Of a DNA stretch of 64,000 bases, positions 55,746-64,000 are shown piece after piece. Each line of letters opens with the position of its first letter. Position 1 is the first letter of the stretch. The notes beneath the pieces were generated by a model. The model was not told the DNA's origin. It did not search any database and saw only the letters and a program-made list of their open reading frames with translations. The translations under genes and the position numbers were made by a program. The stretch covers positions 84,291,389-84,355,388 of the forward strand of contig CM069435.1 of assembly GCA_035610365.1 (NCBI GenBank). The letters run 5' to 3'. This stretch comes from Aquatica leii (Eukaryota > Arthropoda > Insecta > Coleoptera > Lampyridae).

Positions 55746-58700
55746 AAATTTGTAATAAAAAAGTAACAAAATCAACTATTATTTTTTGTGTGGGCTCAAT
55801 TGGCTGGTGCATGACGACAATTAACATCATGCTAGCCTTCCTTTACTCCACACACAAAAGAAGCTTTACAAAACCTCTTCAATGCGTAAAACTTTCTTGA
55901 ATCTTTAACTGTTCTCTTACCATGTCATTTAGAAACCTGCAAGCAGTCTATGAACTTCTGAAAGATGTTTTCATTGATTTTTTGTCTAGTATGAACAACT
56001 AAATTCTTTTAATGCAATGCCCTGTAGCACAAAAACGCAGAATCCTTTTTTATTGAAATTTTAAATTATTTCGTCGTTTAAATAATTCTTTCAAATAACT
56101 CAATGTTGTACCAATTCACTGTTATATTTTTAAAATTTTCAAAGTTTTGTTTAATTTTTATACTACGTTAAAAACGTTTTCAAAAACGTTCTGTTCATCA
56201 ATCAATCAAGTGTAAAAACTGACCAAAATCCAAATCAATTTGTAACAAGAAGTTAAAAAATCAAAGTGAGAAATTTCAATGCTAAAGCAAGAAATAAACC
56301 CATGTATAAAGATGCAAAAAATATCAGACTAGCAAATTCCTTCAAATAGTCTAAAAGTTTATTTTTTAAACTATCATTAAAATGATAATAAGTTAGTACC
56401 TATCGATTTCTGTTATAATTAAGTTCAAAGAAATCATTTTATAAATGTTATTTGTACCAAAACAGTTTTCACTTTTAGCATACTCATAAAATACGAGAGA
56501 AAGATTATGATTTGCAAGAACAATTGAAAACAGGTACTAAGAGAGTGACATCCCGTTACGTAATATTTTGCCAGCTACTGACGGTACTTCAACAATGACA
56601 ACGCGTTACAATGGTTTCACAAAGATGTATCATCATCAACAGTTTTTAAACCACAGATTCTTTAGTAAGCTTTACAACGAAAACAACAAATTGCTGACAT
56701 CCCACAAAGTTAATAAAGTTCTAATTTACAACTACAAAACGATATTATTTATTTCCAAACTTTTTTTTATGTAAAAAGTAAGTAGTTTGACTTTATATTT
56801 TTCTATTAAATCACTATAATAATTTTGGTGATTTTTTTGTACCATTATTTTTTCTTGCTTTCTCATTTCATTTCTCTTTTTTTGATAACTTTTGCTACTT
56901 TGAATATTTATAAGATGTAAGTATGTGCATTATTTTTATTTAAAACCACAGAATAAGATTTACTGGACGACTTAAGTTGTAAAAATTTTAATTAAGTAAG
57001 AAGAAAACCATCGTTTGTTTAAGAATAAAACTAAATCTATACGAACTTGACATCTGAAGTTCGACTCCCACTAAACAGCAGCAAAAAAATAAAAAAAAAT
57101 AAGAATCCCAAACGTATCTCATCAAACATTCAAATATGAAAATATTTTTACTAGCGCGGTACGTCCTTTGAAATTAAAGCAAACAATTATACTTTAATAA
57201 TTAACACTAAAAGGTAATATAATTAAACAAATAGAAAACAATGATAGAAAAAAATTACAATTAAAACAGCAATTCTCATTCTCAACTATTTCTTATGACA
57301 AAGTTCAAGGCATATTATCAAAACACAAATAAAGAATCTAAAAAATTATTCAGACACAAAAAAGCGATTGTATAAATGCGCAGTAAGCAAAGTTGTTTTT
57401 TATGTTATGGTAATAAAAATCTTACTTTATTTTTAATTAAAACTAATAAATTCCTTATTTACACAAAGATTGAATCGCTGTGTAGTAACAAAAACCCCAA
57501 AATTTAGAGGCATTATATATATAGCTTTAATTAGTAAATTCGCAAATTAATTTTAATTGAAACTACCATTGTAATTACTTGAATAAATAACTTTAATCTT
57601 TATGTTTTTATCCACATACCTAAAAATTACAATTCAGCTAAAGAACAACTTCCGGTTACATAATGTTGGTGGAGTTTGAACAGAAATTAGAGCGGACATT
57701 GTGATTTATAAATAAAAACTTTGATAATAGCTCGAACAATATAAAATTACATAAAACTGTACAAACACACGCAGATTATCTTGTTAAATCGGTTTAAAAA
57801 TCTACAAAAATTATTCGGCAGAAAATAGACACGAAAAATTAATAAAATAATTAGTTCCGCTTCATTTTTGTGTAATGATGTGAATATACAGAAGGTCGAC
57901 AAGTGCACGATGTCTACCATTAATAAAATGCCAAATTTAAATGACAACAAAACAAATCCAAAGTACCTATTTTAGAAGCGTAGAGGCCTGGAGCGCAAAC
58001 GAAATTCAATTTTTTATGGCAAATTAATGAAGACTCGAAATTGGTAAAAGTTCTCAGAACCAGTTAGTTAAAAAAGGAAATTCCAAAAATCTTGCACTAC
58101 CACATAGTTTGCAATAAACAAGTTCAGTTCTTTTCAAACACCTACGATTTAAGCCAAGTGTCTATTAAACCCAATACATTAAAAAAACTTATGCAATACA
58201 AAAAAACTATAAACCAGTATTTGTAAACCGATAAGTAATGTAAAATAACGCATACGCTCGTCCTTGTGCGTTCACATTTTATTAGTTAAGGTCATTGCGA
58301 TGTTAACGCAAAATAGAAAAAAAACATTAGAAGACAAATCAAAACGTTAAAACTACACCAATTTCGCATCTTTACTGGCGTAATAAATCTATAAATATTT
58401 TTAAAGTGGGTAAGAGAAATTTCAATGCTAGATCACAACACAAACCTACATTCTTTTTAATATAAACTAAGAAGCGCTCACCTTATTCTTTTCAATAACT
58501 GTAATTGTTTAAAACATTTCACTTTAAAAAAAAACACGCACAAAATTTATTAATCCTAAACTCATTGTTTGAACGCGAACAAGTCCAAATAGATTTTAAC
58601 CATTCGTTAAAAACCAAATATGCACACTTAATCACACGTGTACTGTTGTTTTAAAAATGTAGAAAGCGTGTTGAAGTCGCGCGAGTTCTTCGGCAACTGT

Positions 58701-59639
58701 TGCACCTAAGCGCAAACTACTTGGAAACTACTGAAGAAGTGACCCCGTTCGTTCGTATTTGTTGCTTTGCTAGTACAATAAAACATCTTTTTACTATAAT
58801 ATCAGTGATTATTGAGAACGACACGAAATATTATTTGGTAAACGCTTTTTGTAGCTTTTTTTGAAAATTTAAGATCAACCTATATCACGTAATTTTTTTA
58901 ATTACTTTTCCGTTACTGAGTTATTTTGGTATTATTTTTTGTTAGTTTCATATACCTATGTGAAAATCTAGTAAAAAATTATTTATAAACAAAAAATGAA
59001 TAAAAAATAAACTAGAAACTTTAGTGTACGTAAAGTTGCCTACGAATTTAAATAGTAAAAAAACCTATTTAAAAAAAATGTTTTTAAAATATTAGATAGG
59101 TATCGTATATTTTCGTTTTTTCTTTGATACTTCTTAGTTATTTGTATAAATTTTTTTGAGGTAAATAACTAGAATGCATCCCACAAGAAATTGTAAAATT
59201 AATAAACTGAAAAGGTTGATCTGCGACAATAATAAACTATACATCGCCACCTTTGCAAGTTAGCGAAAGTAAACAGGCTAGAAGCTAACAGATCAGCATT
59301 AACTCACAGATTCTATGTTTTTCTAAAAATTTGAACGCGAAACCTAAATCTTAAATTGTTTAATTCCCAAATAGTTTTGCAATCTAACTTGCAAAAATTT
59401 GAGAACCTTAAAAATATATAAGTTAGAACTCAATTCTCAATTGATTCTCTATGCATACTCTACACACGTTTGTTAGTCGGCATGATCAAGTTCAATTTTT
59501 TTAAACCGATCCATCCTCCTTATATAACTAAAAAAAGCAAAACCTAATCTTCACAATGACTATTCTTTCTTTTTTTCTTATCGACAGATATGGATCGCGC
59601 AGTCCACAATATAAGCCAAATACAGGCAACACAAATTAC
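55746..59639. other. Long AT-rich spacer, nothing recognised
   Basis: Nearly 4 kb with only short unsupported ORFs (56568-56774, 57747-57950). A GC-richer patch near 58660-58790 is open in one plus frame (RKRVEVARVLRQLLHLSANY) but has no Met or splice context. Confidence 0.45.
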
Positions 59640-59721
59640 ATAAAAGCAATATAATCAAAATATAACGATAAAAAATAAAAAAAGCTCAACAGTGTGACGA
59701 AACGTAGGTTTCCGTGAGTAT

Positions 59722-60198
59722 TGTTGCGTATTTATTTATTAAAAACTAATTTATTTAAAACGACTAAAAATACGTTTACTTATTCTAGAAATATGTACAC
59801 TTTTAAATTAACCGAACTAATTAAATTTAAATATCTAAGGATAGAAACTTACTGTAGTTTATATAAAACAATAATATGCTATCACTTACGCGACGATAAG
59901 ATAAAGCCACTAACTTGTTTGTTTACACTATAAGTCACGTTCACTCGATTCGGTGTACACTGTTATTTATTTAAAACTTCGCACGTGCTAATCACTTATT
60001 TATCTTCACTTGAATAATCTTCTTAACACTGTTGTATTCGCATTCCAGCAATAACTGACCTACGATTTCTTTCTTCGGTATTTATAGACATCGGCGAATC
60101 CTTCTCGAGCGTTCCCTACTTTTCGCTATATCTTCTAGAAAATGGATAACAGCTTCTAGAAGGCTCTTGCATTTGTAAATAATTTCTCGAACGTTTCA
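59722..60198 (-). mobile_element. Solo gypsy LTR, GTAT target duplication
   Basis: On the minus strand it runs from TGAAACGTTCGAGAA to ATACGCAACA, 477 bp. GTAT lies on both sides (59718-59721 and 60199-60202). It landed inside the CCCH tail of an older gypsy copy. It keeps three TTCNNGAA palindromes at 60184-60191, 60154-60161 and 60133-60140. A 70-codon ORF on the plus strand (59721-59933) is a shadow. Confidence 0.9.
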
Positions 60199-60276
60199 GT
60201 ATAAATGTAGCAGTCAATAGACCTTTCCTGACCCAATGTTATGCTTAGATGATAATTGCAGACCAACACTTACCTA

Positions 60277-60458
60277 TGCCCGGTTGTATTAAGTAAAGTT
60301 AACTATGTCGTTAGCTGACGTCGTTGTTAACTAAATCGTAGCTATCGATTTGGAAATGTCAGCAAAACAATTGTTTTTGAACCAATGACGAGACTTAACG
60401 ATATGACCACGTAGTTAACTACATCGTCAAAGTTAACAATGCTTTATGCAACCGGGCC
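60277..60458 (+). mobile_element. MITE with GCCCGGTTG ends
   Basis: 182 bp; TGCCCGGTTGTATTAAGTAA at the left pairs with TTTATGCAACCGGGCC at the right. Flanking CTA (60274-60276) and TTA (60459-60461) may be a mutated 3-bp duplication. Longer sibling of 8204-8261; the TWA target suggests PIF/Harbinger (inference). Confidence 0.65.
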
Positions 60459-60799
60459 TTAGACGTGTGTTCTTCCTAATACGAGTTTTAACTTATTCCA
60501 ATGCAGTTGATCTAAGCGGCAACCAAGCTTGTACACTGCCAATTTCTTAATTTGATGGAATACTTTTTGGTGACCAGATAGAAAATCGAGCATCGGTCAT
60601 CACGTAGTTTTAAGACTTTAACAACCGCCGGTTACTGTTTTCGTAGTTCATCCAACCGCTCAAACTTTTTCTTAAGGATCACCTCTGAACATCTCAAAGT
60701 ATTCACTCACACATTGTGCAATGGCGTAATCTTCTGCTGTTTGGAATAGATCTTGTTGCACCTCGGCTGTAGCGATCGACATCAGTTGCTTTTGGTTCG

Positions 60800-61556
60800 C
60801 TTTTCAACTAGTTTTCGAATACGGTATATAACGTCGTTAACGCGCCGCAATACTTCATAAAAGCCTTCCTATTGCTTCTGCAGCTTCGGCGACAATCTAC
60901 GCCTTTTTTAGAGATTGTATAGCCACACCATATAGCCGGGTTGAAACCTACCATTTTGCGCCTTGACGTCATACCGCGTCTTCATCATGTTGCTGGCTAT
61001 TTGAGTGTTGCTTCTATTTTGTCTAGTCACTTCATAAGTCTTCTCCAGCAATTTCTTGTTCCAGTCTACGTCCAAATTGGAGATCGCGTGACATTCACAT
61101 TTGGCAACCAAGCATGACTCAAAATAGTCTGGTTTGGTCTGTGCTTTCAGCGGATGATTGATACACCAAAACAAGTGCAAGTACTGGTCCCAGTCCCTTC
61201 CATGTTCAAACATCATTTTGGCTAAGTACTTTTCGTTCAACGATGTCATCAGACCATGGATGAAAAAACGACGTTCTTGATTCCTAACAGCCGGCAAACT
61301 TTCTAAAATAGAGCAAATTCAAAGTTTTGGATTTGGTCAGAATATTAATCTAAGAAAACTCCGAACCAGCAAAGAAACTGTTTTACTAAGACCTGTGCGT
61401 CTATTGTTACGTAAGCCTCCGTCCATTTGGTAAAGCCATCCGTTGTTACTAGGATGTATTTGTTTTCTAAATCAGATTCTGAAAATTTTTGGCATTACTC
61501 CATAACGTCTTCTTTACAGTTCACCCAATAGTAGCTCTCTCGCACTTTTTCAAAAT
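60800..61556 (-). pseudogene. Gypsy integrase C-terminal half, third copy
   Basis: The open stretch 61297-60908 reads NEKYLAKMMFEHGRDWDQYL, then KTRYDVKAQNGRFQPGYMVW, matching 48820-49180 of the complete element. Upstream (61556-61300) are broken pieces with TKWTEAYVT-like text and the GNKY region; downstream (60907-60800) is VNDVIYRIRKL. Several frame breaks. Confidence 0.75.
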
Positions 61557-61952
61557 TGTTCTTGTATTTTCTGACAATTTGCGTAAATTTTATTTTTGAG
61601 AATTTTCATTTATTTTTGTTAACAAGGGTATCAAAATCCATTACTTCGAGAACTTCAAACAAATACGAATCATCTACATATTTCTAATTCACGTTCTTTT
61701 AGTTTTCATTTTATTTCCGCGACTTTAATTCAATTCGACATTGTTAGTTAACTTAATTTTCTACAGCACTAACACAACGGATTTTTATTATTAATTTATA
61801 TGCACTATTAAAAGTTTAATAAATTAATTAACTCAAATATCAAATATCATACGTAAGTTAGTTTATAAGATCGTTATTATTAAAGAAGTTTATAAACAAA
61901 CACACGCAATATCACTTGTAATAGCGAATACTTCTACGGTCGGAGTCTATAC
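61557..61952. other. AT-rich spacer, nothing recognised
   Basis: No ORF and no repeat partner seen in this window. Confidence 0.4.
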
Positions 61953-62254
61953 TAAGATGAGAACATCTTCCGGGTTTGAACCGTGTCATTGTTGTAACCG
62001 AAGTTGCCAACGTTTTGCCCACTTTCGTAAGAGGTTTGCTCAGGGCGTGAGAGAAATTGTAGAACTTAAACAAGAAACCAATTTTTGATGCTTTTTCAAG
62101 TTATCGTTTTTTTTCTTCTTCTTCTTTCGGTTGCTTGTTTAAGCTCTTCGATTTCTCTCACGCCCTGATGAAACTTCTTACGAAAGTGAACAAAACGTTG
62201 ACACTTCGGTTACAGCAATGACACGGTTCACATCCTGAAGACGTTCTCATCTTA
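61953..62254. repeat. Long hairpin, about 127-bp arms, 49-nt loop
   Basis: Left arm 61953-62079, right arm 62129-62254. Shared blocks: TAAGATGAGAAC at the outer ends, GAACCGTGTCATTG, GTAACCGAAGT, CAACGTTTTG, CACTTTCGTAAGA and CAGGGCGTGAGAGAAAT. About 85-90% matching by eye. The loop includes a CTTCTTCTTC run. No protein. Confidence 0.8.
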
Positions 62255-62423
62255 GCACCACATCACTTTTTTACTTAATTAAATCAAAAATATATTACCG
62301 AAACGTTAGAATATCGTCCCATACCTGACGCCAATTTTTCCACAAGCGTAAAAACACCAAATATGCGTTTATTTATTTGAGACATCTTTCTTAAAATTTC
62401 TTTCTTAAATTTTACCTTTGACT

Positions 62424-62487
62424 AGAATATTCCGTTGGTATCTTAAATGGCCTCGAATATTCTCGAAGTTCGAGAATGTTCGTAGAA
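62424..62487. promoter_or_regulatory. Heat-shock-element-like GAA/TTC array
   Basis: Consecutive inverted GAA/TTC units: AGAATATTCC (62423-62432), then CGAATATTCTCGAAGTTCGA followed by GAATGTTCGTAGAAAG (to about 62490). Heat-shock factor binds arrays of NGAAN in alternating orientation. A TATAAAA box follows at about 62564-62571, about 80 bp downstream, within the LTR-like repeat. Function inferred from sequence only. Confidence 0.45.
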
Positions 62488-62527
62488 AGACTTGTTTAAC
62501 CGCCAAACACGCACCTTGTTATGTTAA

Positions 62528-63655
62528 AAGTGTTTTAGTATGATGTTTGTCCTCTGTATAAAATTTATTCTTGGAACGCTTACTATTCGCCGCATTGGAT
62601 AAAATGTGAAAATTTAAATACGATTTTATTCTTCTGGTAGAGTTTGAATAACGCGGACATCATCTAGCGTTGTGTACGCCCAACAAAGCTTTCATTGTTC
62701 ATTATTCACATCCATGCGAATATGGAATAGAATATCGTTGCGATTTGAGTAAAAGTCTGTATCTGCGGTAAGCATTTGTTTCTTATCTTTGTGGCTGAAT
62801 TTAACTCTTCTGTAATTGTCTGTAGCGGGTCTCCATACCTCCACACGTGTTCTTTGTCTGTGGAGATAATAAGCAGATGTGGTAATTGGAAAAATTTCCA
62901 TGATGACGTCATGTCACTGTAACTAACACCATCTACACCTTCGAAGAATTAGATGCAATTTATTATCGTATTGAAGAAAACAGTGGGATAACAACGTATG
63001 TATGTACGTCTTTGTTTGATTTCAATTAAGTTTTAGAAAATGCTGGAAAGATGCCACTAGTTCGTCGTATGCTTTGAGGAAACCTAATTGTAAAAATTAT
63101 ACTTCTTATTTTAATTCTTAGGATTTTAGTGGTACATGTTAGGCTGTTAACACTATTAATTATGCAATCGTTTTGTTATGTCACATATTATTATACGGTG
63201 CGTTTTGATTCCCTAGATCTTTTAGATTCGTGTTGTTGTATTTTAATTTACAAAGTAAATTCGTTTCTATTCTAAATGTAATAGTTAGGCCAACAAGGAC
63301 ACTTTGTTATACGGCGTGTTGCCTAGTCGAAGACTTATTTAGAATTTTGTCTGTAATACCTAACCTACATTGTCAAATGTATATACATCTAATTTTGTAT
63401 CTTCTTCTAACGTAGACTGCTGTCTGTGATAAAATAAATATAGTCTATGTTACCACTTCTGTTTTGTCATTTGTTCTATTTCAGTTTCGAGTAGATTCAA
63501 GCTGTGTCTCCCGCCGTAGTCTTTCGTCATTTTGGCGCCTGTTTAAAATTTATTTTATAATTTAGCACTACGACACTTACCACTCAATCACCGGAACAAC
63601 TGAGTTAGTCGTCGCTCTTTTAAGTTACGAGAAAAATCACGTAACAATCTGTTTA
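62528..63655 (+). repeat. LTR-like repeat (copy B)
   Basis: The uninterrupted relative of copy A (19495-20735): CCTCTGTATAAAATTTATTC near the start, CATCTAGCGTTGTGTACG, CTCCACACGTGTTCTTTGTC, CTGTGATAAAATAAATATAG, and the end TTTTGGCGCC near 63540. The stretch to 63655 (CTGAGTTAGTCGTCGC, CACGTAACAA) is shared with copies C and D. Small ORFs at 62692-62912 and 63230-63415 are not convincing. Confidence 0.5.
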
Positions 63656-64000
63656 AACTAACAAACCGTTCTAGTAATAATTGTAAACCAACGTAAAGCA
63701 CGTTGAGAAGAGGAAACAAACATACGTTGTAAGACGAGCTGTAACCGCCAACCCAACTTTGAAAAAGATTTTACAAAAAAAAAGAGAGAAGACTAAATTG
63801 CCAATTGCTAAAAACTTTAGCAAAGAGAAAGTAAAATGTGACTAAAGATCCAAAGTTTCTTTGGAAGTACTTAAAAACATGATAGAACTGTACAAAAAAA
63901 ACACCGACGTTTCAAGCCAATTCATACACCAAAAACCAACATTTCATAGACGAAAAATATAATACCCGTTAAGCTTAGCTAAAACATTAACCGCTATCAA
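63656..64000. other. A-rich sequence, nothing recognised
   Basis: If copy B is a 5' LTR with leader, this could be the beginning of an internal region, but no gag-like text is readable. Confidence 0.3.

Larger units (their letters stand above)
59640..61556 (-). mobile_element. Gypsy fragment (third copy) with two later insertions
   Basis: The minus strand carries the end of gypsy pol: integrase from about 61556, its C-terminus, and the tail that matches 49460-49560 of the complete element. It is interrupted by a MITE (60277-60458) and by a solo LTR (59722-60198). Both ends of the fragment are truncated. Confidence 0.75.

Noticed and set aside
58655-58865. GC-richer open plus-strand frame near 58.7 kb
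   Set aside because: No Met, no splice sites, runs into T-rich DNA; no family recognised.

Overview
The window is a piece of an AT-rich animal nuclear genome, almost certainly an arthropod and probably an insect. The evidence is an intron-flanked calpain-like exon together with a typical insect transposon mix: Penelope-like elements, R1-like and other non-LTR retrotransposons, Ty3/gypsy elements, mariner/Tc1, pogo-like and CMC-like DNA transposons, and MITEs. The species cannot be fixed from the sequence. I saw no bacterial operons, rRNA, convincing tRNA or CRISPR array.

Layout. 180-2775: a CMC-like DNA transposon with long terminal inverted repeats, a TTA target duplication and a transposase gene broken by only two stops. 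3.2-5.1 kb: a decayed Penelope-like element with an inverted fragment upstream. 5.1-8.1 kb: an R1-like LINE whose RT active site is deleted. 8.2-9.2 kb: small MITEs and a hairpin. 10.2-12.7 kb: a Penelope-like element (minus strand) between inverted terminal copies. 12.8-13.3 kb: a deleted mariner. 15.0-15.9 kb: a large foldback structure built of short palindromes. 19.5-20.7 kb: an LTR-like repeat split by a solo gypsy LTR. 20,974-21,114: the only convincing host exon (calpain, minus strand), with a weaker candidate upstream exon near 25.1 kb; the LINE at 22.5-23.9 kb would then lie in an intron. 25.1-25.8 kb: direct repeats around a hairpin. 26.0-27.9 kb: a 5'-truncated LINE with a 14-bp target duplication. 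28.3-29.4 kb: a pogo-like ruin. 30.65-31.3 kb: a nested foldback element with an almost perfect hairpin.

34.8-40.7 kb: a decayed gypsy element (minus) carrying a nested Tc1-like transposon. 44,022-50,071: a structurally complete gypsy element of the same group, with both LTRs and a TTAT target duplication but broken genes. 51.0-51.9 kb: a mariner ruin. 53.5-55.3 kb: a LINE with an RNase H domain. 55.3-55.75 kb: a tandem repeat of about 150 bp. 59.6-61.6 kb: a third gypsy fragment interrupted by a solo LTR and a MITE. 61.95-62.25 kb: another long hairpin. 62.4-63.6 kb: a heat-shock-element-like array followed by a second copy of the LTR-like repeat.

No single gene system runs across the window; it is a layered transposon graveyard, probably within and around at least one large-introned host gene. 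The most useful points are the CMC-like element, the foldback/hairpin structures, the gypsy family (heat-shock-like sites in its LTRs, a CCCH finger at the end of pol, insertion at NTAT), and the calpain exon. All alignments were made by eye; identities and lengths are approximate.
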